DNA from: Halomarina rubra
GTDB taxonomy: Archaea; Halobacteriota; Halobacteria; Halobacteriales; Haloarculaceae
Direction: 5' to 3'
Length of the DNA: 64,000 nt
Assembly (NCBI RefSeq): GCF_023699475.1
Contig: NZ_JALXFV010000003.1
Coordinates: 674,878 to 738,877 of the forward strand
Shown here: positions 34,990 through 44,087 of the stretch, in pieces
Layout of the letters: the number at the start of each line of letters is the position of its first letter
Position numbering within the stretch: position 1 is the first letter of the stretch
The notes under the pieces: model-generated
What the model was told of the DNA's origin: nothing
Databases searched by the model: none
What the model saw: the letters and a program-made list of their open reading frames with translations, nothing else
Program-made: the position numbers and the translations under genes

Positions 34990-35907
34990 ATGACCGTCGA
35001 CTCTGCGATGCTGGTCTACCTCTTCGCGCTCGTCCCGGCCGTCATCTGGGGGTTCACACCGGTCCTGGACAAACGGGGGATGTCGCTGGGCGGCACCGCC
35101 CTCCAGGCGTCGCTCGTCGTGGTCGTCGTCGACCTCACTCTATTCGTCGCCGCCTTGCTCGCACTCGACGGACTGGATTTCCTGGCGGGACTCGACCTCT
35201 CCATCGCGGCGCTGTTCCTCTTCGCCGGAGCCACGGGGACGGCCCTCGGCCGACTGTCCATCTTCGTCGGCGTCGACCGCGTCGGCGCGAGCATCAACAG
35301 CGCGGTCGTCAGCACCCGACCGCTGTTCGCGACCGCGTTCGCCTTCGGCCTCCTCGGCGAACCTATCTCGGCCGACATCGGCGTCGGCATCGTCGTCCTC
35401 GTCGTCGGTCTGGCGATCCTCAGCCTCGCGAAGGGTGGGGACATCACCGGCTGGCAGCCTCGCGACCTGCTCTACCCACTGGGGTCGGCCGTGCTGTTCG
35501 CGTTCGGGAACGTCCTCCGCCGGTTCGGGTTGGAGACCGGGGGTGCGGAGGTGTTGCAAGCCGTCGCGCTCAACGAAGCCGGTGCACTGTTCGTCTTTCT
35601 CGGCTACGCCGCCGTCCGGGGGACGGCGGGCTTTCACTCGGCCGACCGACGCTCGTACGGGTACTTCGCTATCAGCGGTGCGCTCACCGGCATCGCACTG
35701 CTCTCGCTGTTCAGTGCGCTCGCCCTCCCGAGCGGACAGGTCGCCATCGTCGAGTCACTGGCGTCGACGGCACCGCTGTTCACCACCGTCTTCGTCTACT
35801 TCCTGCTCCAGGACCTCGAACGGGTGACCCGTGGCATCGTCGTCGGGGCCGTGCTCGCGGTGCTCGGGGCTGCGTTGGTGACGCTCGGACCGTCGTTGTC
35901 TCTGTAG
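34990..35907 (+). CDS. EamA/DMT-superfamily transporter
   Basis: 305 aa with ten helices in two EamA repeats. Repeat 1: YLFALVPAVIWGFTPVLDKRGMSLGG ... ATGTALGRLSIFVGVDRVGASINSAVVSTRPLFATAFAFGLLGEPIS. Repeat 2: PLGSAVLFAFGNVLRRFGLETG ... LALPSGQVAIVESLASTAPLFTTVFVYFLLQDLE. The family exports or imports metabolites such as amino acids; substrate unknown. Single gene. Confidence 0.88.
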   Translation: MTVDSAMLVYLFALVPAVIWGFTPVLDKRGMSLGGTALQASLVVVVVDLTLFVAALLALDGLDFLAGLDLSIAALFLFAGATGTALGRLSIFVGVDRVGASINSAVVSTRPLFATAFAFGLLGEPISADIGVGIVVLVVGLAILSLAKGGDITGWQPRDLLYPLGSAVLFAFGNVLRRFGLETGGAEVLQAVALNEAGALFVFLGYAAVRGTAGFHSADRRSYGYFAISGALTGIALLSLFSALALPSGQVAIVESLASTAPLFTTVFVYFLLQDLERVTRGIVVGAVLAVLGAALVTLGPSLSL

Positions 35908-35922
35908 TCGGACCGTCAATAC

Positions 35923-36753
35923 TCAGTAACCGACTCGCTGCAGCGTTTTGTCGAGTTCGCCGTGATACTGGCCGCCGAAGAGATGGACGTGGACGAGCAG
36001 TGGGTATAGCCGGTAGACGAACCGACGACGCTCGAAGAATCCAGCGTTGATTCCCCGCCGTTCTCGGTATCGCTCGAAGAACCCCTCGTCGAACGTTCCG
36101 GTCCAATCGATGTACGCCAGTTCGATTTCGGGGTGGGCGTAGTATATCGCCGGGTCGAGAAACGCGCTCACTTCCCCATCACTGGCGAGGACGTTCGTCG
36201 TCCAAACGTCGCCATGAATCAACGCTGGTCGCTCTGGCTCGGTCAGTAGTTCGCCCAAATCGTCGCATACCGCCTCGAGCCTGGCCCGTGTCTCCCCTGG
36301 AAGATCTGCCAGAGAGAGGAGCTGTCCGAGTCGGTGCTCGCGGTAAAACTCGACCCAACTCTCTGTCCACGTGTTGGGCTGGCGAACCGGCCCGGTGACC
36401 GTATCGAAGTCGAGCCCAAACGCTGCGCCGCTGTTCTCGTGGAGTGCGGCGAGGTGGTCGGCTGCATCGCGCGCGACGCAAGCGTCGTGGTTGGTCACAC
36501 CGTCGACGTACTCGATGAGGAGCAGCTCCGAATCCGCGTGATACACTGTTGGAACAGGCAGAGTGCTATGCTCGGCGAGATAGCGGAGCATCCGCCCCTC
36601 GACATCGAGCGGTGTCTCGCCCGTCTTCGCGACGACTCGTCGGCCGTCGGCCAACGTCACCTGGCGGACCGTCCCGATCTGCCCGCCCGTGAGCTCCCGG
36701 AACGTGGCCGGCGACGAGCCGAGCGCAGATTCGATGTCGCTCTCGAGGTCCAC
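35923..36753 (-). CDS. Fructosamine/ketosamine-3-kinase-family protein
   Basis: 276 aa from GTG 36753. The APH-like kinase fold shows GGQIGTVRQVTLADGRRVVAKTG (Gly loop and Lys), LLIEYVDG hinge, LIHGDVWTTNVL (catalytic Asp, Asn) and AFLDPAIYYAHPEIELAYIDW (Mg-binding DPA). C-terminal YPLLVHVHLFGGQYHGELDKTL is typical of FN3K relatives. These kinases phosphorylate glycated amines for repair. Convergent with EamA. Confidence 0.92.
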   Translation of the reverse strand: MDLESDIESALGSSPATFRELTGGQIGTVRQVTLADGRRVVAKTGETPLDVEGRMLRYLAEHSTLPVPTVYHADSELLLIEYVDGVTNHDACVARDAADHLAALHENSGAAFGLDFDTVTGPVRQPNTWTESWVEFYREHRLGQLLSLADLPGETRARLEAVCDDLGELLTEPERPALIHGDVWTTNVLASDGEVSAFLDPAIYYAHPEIELAYIDWTGTFDEGFFERYRERRGINAGFFERRRFVYRLYPLLVHVHLFGGQYHGELDKTLQRVGY

Positions 36754-37036
36754 AGCTATCAGACCAGTACGTGCTCAAAGAGCGTTGCTCTCGAATGTGT
36801 TCGTACTACGAGTTGGACTGCGACCAGTCTGCCTCCCAAGGTGGTCTCTCGAACTCGCTTCTGGATGTCTCGCTTCTAAGGCCCTCCAATCGTCCTACCG
36901 CCCACGTCGACCTCTCACGCTCTTCGATGACACCCTCCTGCTGGTTTTCCACCCTCTCGGTCGGAGTAGGGTCTGCCGTGTTCGCTGTGGACGAGAACCT
37001 GAATATCGAAGACGTCTCATGGAACCCTGTCGTAGA

Positions 37037-37612
37037 ATGATCGACGTGGTCTCTTCGGACTTTTCGGGGACGGCTGAGCGTGGTCTCCGCACGGGCATCG
37101 TTGCGGTTCTCGTCGAGGGTGCTCGTCGGCGTAATCCAGGTGCAGTCGTAAATGCGGTTGTCGCTCTCGGAGCGACGTACGTACCCGCCGTCTTCGAGGC
37201 CAGATCTTCCGTCGAGTTCCGGCCGTGGCAGCGCATCTACGTGGCGACGGCGATGTTGACGCACGCTGTCGGAATGCTCGGCCCCTACGACGATATCTGG
37301 TGGTGGGACCACCTCACTCACCTGCACTCGGCGACGCTTCTCGGTGGGCTGATACACGTGACTGCACGCCGGTCGGACGTAGACCCTCGACCACGCGTCG
37401 TCGTCGGTGTCGCTACCATGGGACTGCTCTGGGAACTCGGAGAGTACGTCATTCACGTCGCCTCACGACAGGTCGGTCTCGAGCCGATCCTCGTCTCCTA
37501 CGGAAGAGCCGACACACTCCTCGACCTCGTGTTCAACGTCGTCGGTGCTGCGCTCGTCGTCGTGTTCGGCGACAGCTTGTTGGAGAACTTCATCCGACAG
37601 AGCGACGATTGA
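37037..37612 (+). CDS. YjdF/DUF2238-like membrane protein
   Basis: 191 aa from ATG 37037; ATG 37019 is an in-frame alternative, but TATA-like AATATCG near 37003 favours the later one. Several helices; the signature GPYDDIWWWDHLTHLHSATLLGGLIH and GLLWELGEYVIH ... GRADTLLDLVFNVVGAALVV matches the DUF2238 (YjdF) family with its conserved Asp/His and D-LLDLVFN-G pattern. Function unknown. Confidence 0.75.
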   Translation: MIDVVSSDFSGTAERGLRTGIVAVLVEGARRRNPGAVVNAVVALGATYVPAVFEARSSVEFRPWQRIYVATAMLTHAVGMLGPYDDIWWWDHLTHLHSATLLGGLIHVTARRSDVDPRPRVVVGVATMGLLWELGEYVIHVASRQVGLEPILVSYGRADTLLDLVFNVVGAALVVVFGDSLLENFIRQSDD

Positions 37613-37631
37613 CTTCCGGCGATTCCCAGCC

Positions 37632-37709
37632 GTGGTCGCTGACCTTCGCTCGATCGCGGTCACCCTCAACGCTCCGAGAAATGCTGATGGATTGGTGAAC
37701 AAGCACTGA
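37632..37709 (+). pseudogene. Remnant 2 of DUF7342-type HTH gene
   Basis: Reads VADLRSIAVTLNAPRNADGLVNKH then stop, matching RVRSIAVTLDTPRNAEWISEQ of the intact gene at 59355 in the same frame, also closely at the DNA level (CTCCGAGAAATGCTGA shared). Both ends are missing. It lies right after the YjdF-like gene. Confidence 0.7.
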
Positions 37710-37750
37710 TGAGAGCACTCAGGCTGGATTCATCTCGTGGATAGACCCTT

Positions 37751-37769
37751 ATGATAGGTCTACTATCAT
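37751..37769. promoter_or_regulatory. Inverted repeat ATGATAG-N5-CTATCAT before the DHH gene
   Basis: Perfect 7-bp arms centred 22 bases before the ATG at 37782. In this AT-rich promoter the repeat overlaps the likely TATA/start zone, so it is a candidate operator. Confidence 0.5.
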
Positions 37770-37781
37770 CTATCTCAACTG

Positions 37782-38795
37782 ATGTCTGGGTCAGAGTCAC
37801 TACAAGCCATGCTCGCCGACGGTGAGGAACTCACCATCGTCTGCCACAACAACCCCGACCCCGACTGTCTCGCGAGTGCGTTCGCCCTCGGGCGAATCGC
37901 AGCGAATGCCGGCATCGACGAGCGACGCATCCTCTACAGCGGCGATATCTCCCACCAGCAGAACCGTGCGTTCATCAACCTCCTCGAGATGAACCTCACG
38001 GCGTTCGATACCGACGCGGTGATGAACCGGCCCGAGGACTCACTGGTCGCATTCGTCGACCACTCCTCTCCGGGGGCGAACAACGAAGTCCCCGAGGGGA
38101 CGCCTATCGACATCGTCATCGATCATCATCCAGCCGACGATATCGAGGCCCGATTCGTCGACCATCGTGAGTCGATCGGTGCGACCGCGACGATTCTCAC
38201 CGAGTACGTCCGTGAGTTGGATATCCAGATGCAGACGTCGCTCGCGACGGCACTGTTGTTCGCGATTCGTCGAGAGACGCTGGGCTTCCTCCGAGGGGCG
38301 ACCGAGGACGAGTACGCCGCAGCGGGCCACCTCCACTCACTGGCCGACCGAGACCTCCTCCGAACGCTCGCGACGCCCTCGGTGAGCGGTGCGACCGTCG
38401 ACGCCATCGCGGAGGCCATCCGCACCCGCGACGTTCGGGGCTCCGTCCTCATCTCGCACGTCGGGCGGACGAGCGAACGTGACGCACTCCCGCAAGCGGC
38501 GGACTATCTCGCGACGCTCGAAGGCATCCAAACGGCAGTCGTCTTCGGCATCATCGACGACTCTATCCACATGAGCGCGCGCTCGACGGACCCTCGTATC
38601 CACGTCGGCTCACTGCTTCGTGAAGCGTTCTCCAACGTCGGCAGTGCTGGTGGTCATCGGGAGATGGCTGGCGGTGAGGTCCCGCTCGGTGTGTTCGCCG
38701 GCTACGAAGACGAAGAACGACTGGTCTCGATGGTCGTGCAGGTCATCACCGACCGCCTCGTCGCTGCCCTCAACCTCTCCGAGGATCGCGGGTGA
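37782..38795 (+). CDS. DHH-DHHA1 family phosphoesterase
   Basis: 337 aa. DHH motifs: VCHNNPDPDCLASAFALG (metal-binding NNPDPD), AFVDHSSPG and VIDHHPADD. The DHHA1 domain near the end has GSAGGHREMAGGEVPLG. These enzymes hydrolyse short oligonucleotides or cyclic dinucleotides (NrnA, GdpP-like); haloarchaea may use them for c-di-AMP or RNA turnover. No RecJ OB domain or CBS is attached. A symmetrical repeat in the promoter suggests dedicated control. Confidence 0.92.
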   Translation: MSGSESLQAMLADGEELTIVCHNNPDPDCLASAFALGRIAANAGIDERRILYSGDISHQQNRAFINLLEMNLTAFDTDAVMNRPEDSLVAFVDHSSPGANNEVPEGTPIDIVIDHHPADDIEARFVDHRESIGATATILTEYVRELDIQMQTSLATALLFAIRRETLGFLRGATEDEYAAAGHLHSLADRDLLRTLATPSVSGATVDAIAEAIRTRDVRGSVLISHVGRTSERDALPQAADYLATLEGIQTAVVFGIIDDSIHMSARSTDPRIHVGSLLREAFSNVGSAGGHREMAGGEVPLGVFAGYEDEERLVSMVVQVITDRLVAALNLSEDRG

Positions 38796-39043
38796 GCGTC
38801 CGCTCCGCGCGATTGAACCCACCGAGGAACTGCCGTTCCATGGAGTCGCTCAGGGACGACCGCACGAGGCGTTCGGCTCGGTGGCCACCGTCGTCGGGTT
38901 CGCAAATGCTCACGTTCCGAGCAACCTCCTCGCGGGCACCGAAATAGTTTCGACTGGTGTGCCGGTCACCCTATCTTCCATCGCACACGGCGCGGTGATC
39001 GTACTAGCCGTCCGCTGTCGAACTCGTGGTTACGACTGGCCGA

Positions 39044-39829
39044 TCAGGAGTGCTCGTCGAGGCCATAGCTCGTCTCGACGAGTCCTCGAAGTCGGTCGGT
39101 GAACCGTGCTGCGGGTGCGCCGTCGACCACGTCGTGGTCGAAGCTGACGGTGACGCTCAGCTTCTCTTGGGGGACGATTTCGCCGTCGACGACGGTCGGT
39201 TTGGTCGCGATACCACCGACGATTACTTGGCATGTGTAGTTGCTCGGACTGACACCCCATCCACTGCCGTCACCGAACATCCCCACGGACGTGACGGCGA
39301 CCGTTCCCGCCAGTCGTTTCCAATGAACGGGAGACACCTGTGGGAGTCGCCAGATTTGTCGCCGAACGATGCCGGGAAGCCGGAGTCCGAGCGACGCGAG
39401 TGACGAGTGGCGGCTCTCGGCTGGACTGGTCTGGACGCGCCGAATCTCCTCGTGTATCGATACGACCGACCGTCGATTCGCCCGCCTGACGACGTGCGGG
39501 ATGGCCAGTTTCTCCCCGTCGACGTGCTTCTCGACGAGCACGTTCACGTCGACGTCGTCGAACCTGACGACGCGACCTCGCCAGTCGTGGTACGCGTTGA
39601 CGTCCGGATGGTCGTCGATGGCCCGACCCAGACAGCCGACGAGAAACGCCGTGAACGAGAGCCGTTCGCCCGTCTCTTCGAATCGGTTCTGGATCACCTC
39701 CCGTGCGTCGGTCACGTCAAACTCGACGAGGCCGTAGACGACACTCCGCTGCCCGGCGATACGCATGTAGTCGGCGGTCGCCCGACGCTGGAGTGGCCTC
39801 GGTTCGGGTGACTCGTCCTCGGGATTCAT
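39044..39829 (-). CDS. Stand-alone 2-oxoacid dehydrogenase E2-type acyltransferase domain
   Basis: 261 aa with no lipoyl or subunit-binding domain. It begins near the catalytic core (RRATADYMRIAGQRSVVYGLVEFDV) and has FTAFLVGCLGRAIDDHPDVNAY. Its active-site motif SFDHDVVDGAPAARF has DHD in place of the usual DHR, but keeps His and the DG needed for CoA acyl transfer. Such domains may act as acyltransferases independent of the complex. A full E2 lies 4 kb away (44088-45692). It sits 49 bases downstream of the minus-strand membrane gene. Confidence 0.8.
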   Translation of the reverse strand: MNPEDESPEPRPLQRRATADYMRIAGQRSVVYGLVEFDVTDAREVIQNRFEETGERLSFTAFLVGCLGRAIDDHPDVNAYHDWRGRVVRFDDVDVNVLVEKHVDGEKLAIPHVVRRANRRSVVSIHEEIRRVQTSPAESRHSSLASLGLRLPGIVRRQIWRLPQVSPVHWKRLAGTVAVTSVGMFGDGSGWGVSPSNYTCQVIVGGIATKPTVVDGEIVPQEKLSVTVSFDHDVVDGAPAARFTDRLRGLVETSYGLDEHS

Positions 39830-39878
39830 ACCCGGGATATGGTGTCAGGCAACAAAGATGTTTGAGTCCCCGGTTGGT

Positions 39879-40787
39879 CTACGTCCCGACTCGACCGCGG
39901 TGGTCCTCACGGGATTCGCGGTCGGCGAACAGCGGCCGGTAGACCCATACGGTGAACGCGGCGAACAGGAGGCCGGCGATCGAGAGGACGACGACGCGTC
40001 CGACCGCCGCGTTCGGGTCGTCGTTGAGCAGCATGACGACACCCATCGTAGCGACGGAGATGGGGACGAACAGGTACCAGCCAGCGACGCCGTACAGCGC
40101 CCGGTTCGCCCACGACGCGCCCCGGAGGAGGCTAAGTGCAGTAGCGAGGGTGACCGGAACCACGACGCCAAGGTCGAGGAAGAAGATGGACCAGTACATC
40201 GTTGGGTCGGCACTAGCCTCGGCGGAGAGCGGTCCCGCGGTCAGGAGACCCTCCACTGCCCCCAGATACTGCAGGCAGACGAACGCGCCGAGGATGACGA
40301 GTACCCCACTGGCCGTCCGCCGCCGTCGCTGAGAGAGTGTGGGCAGGTCGCCGTCGTCGAGATCGGCCCACGCCCGGAGGAGGACGGCCCCGCTGAGCAC
40401 GAAGATACTGAGGTGCAACGCCACGACAGGTCGGTACGTCAGGTAGCCCGGTCCGACGACGTATTGGACGAACATATACGCGGCGTACGCTGCGGGCGGA
40501 ATCGCCACCACTGGCCCGGCTCGATGCCCGCTGGTGATCAACCACGCCGCGAGGAGACACCACGGTGCGACCACGAACAGCGACACGGCTTCGAGGCCGA
40601 CGGTCTGGTTCACGAGCGTCTCCGAGAATGGGTACGTGACGACGCTGGCCACGAGCGGCCCGAGGATAGTGTTCACTGCCAACGCGACGGCCAGCACGAC
40701 GAGTCCAGCGGCCAACCAGCGGTCCGAGCGGGTGCCCCTTGACGAGTCCCTCGTCTCTCTGGACTCCCTCGCCGGTCGGACACTCAT
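39879..40787 (-). CDS. Polytopic membrane protein, unknown
   Basis: 302 aa with about eight helices and a charged N-terminus rich in Arg/Ser. Segments include AAGLVVLAVALAVNTILGPLVASV, AVVAIPPAAYAAYMFVQYVVG and ALYGVAGWYLFVPISVATMGVVMLL. No transport or enzyme motif recognised. Same strand as, and upstream of, the stand-alone E2 domain. Confidence 0.6.
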   Translation of the reverse strand: MSVRPARESRETRDSSRGTRSDRWLAAGLVVLAVALAVNTILGPLVASVVTYPFSETLVNQTVGLEAVSLFVVAPWCLLAAWLITSGHRAGPVVAIPPAAYAAYMFVQYVVGPGYLTYRPVVALHLSIFVLSGAVLLRAWADLDDGDLPTLSQRRRRTASGVLVILGAFVCLQYLGAVEGLLTAGPLSAEASADPTMYWSIFFLDLGVVVPVTLATALSLLRGASWANRALYGVAGWYLFVPISVATMGVVMLLNDDPNAAVGRVVVLSIAGLLFAAFTVWVYRPLFADRESREDHRGRVGT

Positions 40788-40982
40788 CGGCCACTTCCGT
40801 ATCGAGTGGTCGGTTCGCTGTTCATGCTCGACTGTATACTATGTCAGAAGATGCATACTTCGACAGTTCTCGCGTAACGACACTCAGGATGATTCGGTTA
40901 TCGCGGTCGGGAGCGGCGGTTCAGCGAATATGTATTCTGATAGTCTAGTTGAGATACTCGGTCATGTGTTCTTAAATGAATG

Positions 40983-40989
40983 TTTATTA
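40983..40989 (+). promoter_or_regulatory. TATA-like box of the E1alpha operon
   Basis: TTTATTA, 26 bases before ATG 41015, in an AT-rich stretch. Spacing predicts transcription starting at or just before the start codon, i.e. a leaderless mRNA. This supports ATG 41015 over 40976, which lies inside the promoter. Confidence 0.6.
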
Positions 40990-41014
40990 CATACCACTTG
41001 CAAGGGCGTGTTGT

Positions 41015-42049
41015 ATGGTGACAATAGACATAAAGGCGGAGTCGGGGCAAAGAGAGATGCTCCGTCGGATGCTGACGATTCGGGCGTTCGACACGAGAGC
41101 GGGTGAGTTGTTCGCAGACGGTGAACTTCCCGGGTTCGTCCACCTGTACATTGGTGAGGAGGCGGTCGGCGTCGGAGCCATCTCGGCGCTCGAACCGGAC
41201 GACTACATCACGAGTACACATCGCGGACACGGTCACTGCATCGCGAAGGGACTCGACACCTACCAGATGATGGCCGAACTGTACGGCAAGCGCGACGGCT
41301 ACTGCAACGGCAAAGGCGGGTCGATGCACATCGCCGACGTCGACGCCGGGATGCTCGGTGCGAACGGTATCGTCGGGGCCGGCCCACCACTCGCGACGGG
41401 TGCAGCACTGACCGCTTCGTACAAGGACGAAGACCGGGTCGCCCTGGCGTTCTTCGGCGACGGGGCGGTCGCACAGGGGCAGGTCCACGAGGGCATCAAT
41501 CTCGCCGCGACGTGGGACCTTCCGGCAATCTTCGTCGTCGAGAACAACCACTTCGGAGAGGCGACACCCGTCGAGAACCAGCACAACGTCGAACACCTCT
41601 CGGCGACCGCCGAGGCGTACAACATCCCTGGATTCACCGTCGATGGGATGGACGTGACTGCCGTCTACGAAGCCGTCGAGGAAGCCAGAGCGCGCGCAGC
41701 AGCAGGCGACGGTCCGACGTTCATCGAAGCGGACACCTACCGGTACAAGGGGCACTTCGAGGGTGACCACGAACCGTACCGGACGAAAGACGACATCGAC
41801 GACGCTCGCGAGCGTGATGCCATCGACCGGTTCAAGACACGGCTCGTCGACGCCGGGGTCATCACTGACGCGGAGTTCGACGACCTCGAAGCGGAGGTAG
41901 AGGCCGAAATCGACGAGGCGACCGAGCGGGCACAGGACGCCGAGTACCCCGACCCGAGTGAAGCGTACGAGGACATGTTCGGCGCACACGTCCCCGAGAT
42001 AGAGGAGTTCGCGGCACGGGTCCGCACCGACGGCGGTGAGCGACAATGA
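41015..42049 (+). CDS. acoA: Acetoin/2-oxoacid dehydrogenase E1 subunit alpha
   Basis: 344 aa. TPP-binding features: GFVHLYIGEEAVGVGAISAL, STHRGHGHCIAKG, GKGGSMHIAD and GDGAVAQGQVHEGINLAATW ending ENNHFGEATP (the GDG...N motif for Mg-TPP). C-terminal FIEADTYRYKGHFEGD is typical. This enzyme decarboxylates a 2-oxoacid or cleaves acetoin on TPP. It overlaps the E1beta gene by four bases and is followed by AcoX, arguing for an acetoin-type complex, although a branched-chain or pyruvate substrate is not excluded. Confidence 0.85.
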   Translation: MVTIDIKAESGQREMLRRMLTIRAFDTRAGELFADGELPGFVHLYIGEEAVGVGAISALEPDDYITSTHRGHGHCIAKGLDTYQMMAELYGKRDGYCNGKGGSMHIADVDAGMLGANGIVGAGPPLATGAALTASYKDEDRVALAFFGDGAVAQGQVHEGINLAATWDLPAIFVVENNHFGEATPVENQHNVEHLSATAEAYNIPGFTVDGMDVTAVYEAVEEARARAAAGDGPTFIEADTYRYKGHFEGDHEPYRTKDDIDDARERDAIDRFKTRLVDAGVITDAEFDDLEAEVEAEIDEATERAQDAEYPDPSEAYEDMFGAHVPEIEEFAARVRTDGGERQ

Positions 42050-43056
42050 GTACCGAGACAGGAACCGGACAGGCAGTATCGGCGACAGAGACGATGACGA
42101 TTCGTGAGGCGATTCGCGAGGCCCTCCGCGAGGAGTTAGCCCGCGACGAAGACGCCTTCCTCATGGGCGAGGATATCGGGACGTTCGGCGGTGTCCTCTC
42201 GGTGACTGGCGACCTCGTCGACGACTTCGGCGAGGAGCGCGTCCGTGATACACCCATCAGCGAGGCCGGATTCATGGGTGCAGCGGTCGGTGCTGCGGCG
42301 ACTGGGACCCGCCCCATCGTCGAGATCATGTTCTCGGATTTCCTCGGCGTCTGTGCCGAGCAGATTCTCAACCAGATGGCGAAGAACCGCTACATGTTCG
42401 GCGGGAAAGCCGAGATGCCGGTGACGGTTCGGACCACCGAGGGCGGTGGGATGGGTGCCGCCAGCCAGCACTCCGGGACCATCCACACGTGGTTCGCCCA
42501 CCTCCCCGGTGTCATGGCGGTCACCCCAGGGTCCGCTCGTGCGGCGAAAGGGTTGTTGAAGTCGGCCATCCGGTCGGACGACCCTGTGTTCTTCTTCGAG
42601 AACAAGGACATCTACGAGCAGGAAGGTGAGGTCCCCACCGACGAAGACTACACCATCCCGCTTGGCCAGGCGAGCGTCGAACGCGAGGGTGACGATGTCA
42701 CCGTCGTCGCGACCCAGCGCTGTGTCGGTGAGTCTCTCGACCTCGCCGAGGAACTCGCGGGTGAGACGAGCGTCGAGGTCATCGACCTCCAGTCGCTCTA
42801 CCCGATGGACACCGAGACGCTCCTCGAGAGCGTCGAAAAGACGGGGCGACTCATCGTCGCTGACGAGAGTCCACTCTCGTACGGCACGCACGCCGAAGTC
42901 GTCGCACGGGTCCAAGAGCGGGGCTTCTTCAGCCTCGATGCGCCTATCCAGCGCGTCGGCGTGCCGGATACGCACATCCCGTTCAGCCCGGCACTCGAAC
43001 GCGAAGTGATGCCCGACGCCGACGGAATTCAGGCAGCAATCGACCGCGTGGTCTGA
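42046..43056 (+). CDS. acoB: Acetoin/2-oxoacid dehydrogenase E1 subunit beta
   Basis: 336 aa. TIREAIREALREELARDEDAFLMGEDIG, FMGAAVGAAATGTRPIVEIMFSDF, MPVTVRTTEGGGMGAASQHSG and the C-terminal transketolase domain (VTVVATQRCVGESLDLAEEL, VIDLQSLYPMD) are classic for E1beta. It pairs with E1alpha as an alpha2beta2 heterotetramer, with TPP sitting between subunits. The ATGA overlap suggests stoichiometric expression. Confidence 0.9.
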   Translation: MSTETGTGQAVSATETMTIREAIREALREELARDEDAFLMGEDIGTFGGVLSVTGDLVDDFGEERVRDTPISEAGFMGAAVGAAATGTRPIVEIMFSDFLGVCAEQILNQMAKNRYMFGGKAEMPVTVRTTEGGGMGAASQHSGTIHTWFAHLPGVMAVTPGSARAAKGLLKSAIRSDDPVFFFENKDIYEQEGEVPTDEDYTIPLGQASVEREGDDVTVVATQRCVGESLDLAEELAGETSVEVIDLQSLYPMDTETLLESVEKTGRLIVADESPLSYGTHAEVVARVQERGFFSLDAPIQRVGVPDTHIPFSPALEREVMPDADGIQAAIDRVV

Positions 43057-44061
43057 GTGGGGGCGACGGTCGGCCTCATCGTCAACCCGGCGGCAGGGCG
43101 CGACATTCGCCGACTCGTCGGCGGTGCGAGCGTCAGCGACGCCTACAGCAAACGCCGAACGGCACAGTGCGTCCTCGCAGGTGTGACGCTCAGCGACGAC
43201 GACGTCGACGTGCTCGTGATGCCCGACCGCGGCAGTCTCGGGCAACGCATCGTCGACGAGGCACCCGACGACCTCTCGGTCGGTACGCTCGACATGCCGG
43301 TCGGTGGCGACCGTGAGGACACACGCCGCGCCGCAGGGCGATTCGAACAGGAGGCGGATGCGGTCGTCGTCCTTGGTGGGGACGGGACCAATCGTGACGT
43401 TGCTCACACGATCGGTGACGTCCCTGTCGTGAGCCTCTCGACGGGGACGAACAACGTCGTGCCGAGTGCGGTCGACGGCACCGTCGCTGGTGGGGCCGCC
43501 GCACTCGTCGCGACCGGCGTCGTCCCCGCCGAGGAGGTGACGACGCGTCACGGGATGGTCGAAGCAGTCGCCGAGACGCCGACCGGTACGCAGCACCTTC
43601 GGGGGTTGGCGACGCTCGGCGTCATCGACCAAGCGTTCGTCGGGACGCGAGCACTTCTCGATGCGAGCACCATCCTCGGCGGTGTCGTGTCCAGAGCCTC
43701 ACCGACCGAAATCGGCCTCTCCGGTATCGCTGGTGGACTGACGCTCCATTCGATGGACCAACCAGGTGGTGTTGGATTCCGTGTCGGACCGGTCGAATCC
43801 ACCGACCAGCACGTCCGTGCCGTCACTGTACCCGGTGTCGTCGAGCGCGTCGGTATCGGAGAGTGGCGACAGCTCGGCGACGGGGAGTCACTGTCGTTCG
43901 ATATCGACCGTGGTGTCCTGTCGGTCGACGGTGAACGAGAACTCGAACTGCGAGACGCCAGTATCGACATCCACCCGGTCGCTGACGGCCCCTCCATCGT
44001 CGATGTCGAGGCGACCTATCGGGCAGCCACGGAGCAAGACTTCTTCTCGAGTACTCGCTGA
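43057..44061 (+). CDS. acoX: AcoX / ATP-NAD-kinase-like protein
   Basis: 334 aa from GTG 43057 immediately after the E1beta stop. VGLIVNPAAGRDIRRLVGGASV and VVVLGGDGTNRDVAH (GGDG nucleotide-binding motif) match the NAD-kinase/AcoX superfamily. AcoX proteins occur with acetoin dehydrogenase genes in bacteria and have unknown function, perhaps sugar- or nucleotide-phosphate related. Its tight operon location is the main argument that this is an acetoin-type cluster. It ends 26 bases from the convergent E2 gene. Confidence 0.82.
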   Translation: MGATVGLIVNPAAGRDIRRLVGGASVSDAYSKRRTAQCVLAGVTLSDDDVDVLVMPDRGSLGQRIVDEAPDDLSVGTLDMPVGGDREDTRRAAGRFEQEADAVVVLGGDGTNRDVAHTIGDVPVVSLSTGTNNVVPSAVDGTVAGGAAALVATGVVPAEEVTTRHGMVEAVAETPTGTQHLRGLATLGVIDQAFVGTRALLDASTILGGVVSRASPTEIGLSGIAGGLTLHSMDQPGGVGFRVGPVESTDQHVRAVTVPGVVERVGIGEWRQLGDGESLSFDIDRGVLSVDGERELELRDASIDIHPVADGPSIVDVEATYRAATEQDFFSSTR

Positions 44062-44087
44062 ACACCCCCGCAACGAACGGTGGGTGT

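Noticed and set aside
34990-36050. Second long plus-strand frame (34782-36050) overlapping EamA
   Set aside because: Arg-rich out-of-frame shadow; EamA frame has ten clear helices.
38796-39043. Protein-like stretch after the DHH gene (SVATVVGFANAH...)
   Set aside because: Residues look plausible, but there is no start codon or stop-bounded gene and no family resemblance, so not called.
40976-41014. Earlier ATG (40976) for E1alpha
   Set aside because: It lies within the TATA-like region (40983-40989) and would add unconserved residues.
42136-43632. 498-aa minus-strand open frame
   Set aside because: Antisense to E1beta/AcoX; no family motifs.
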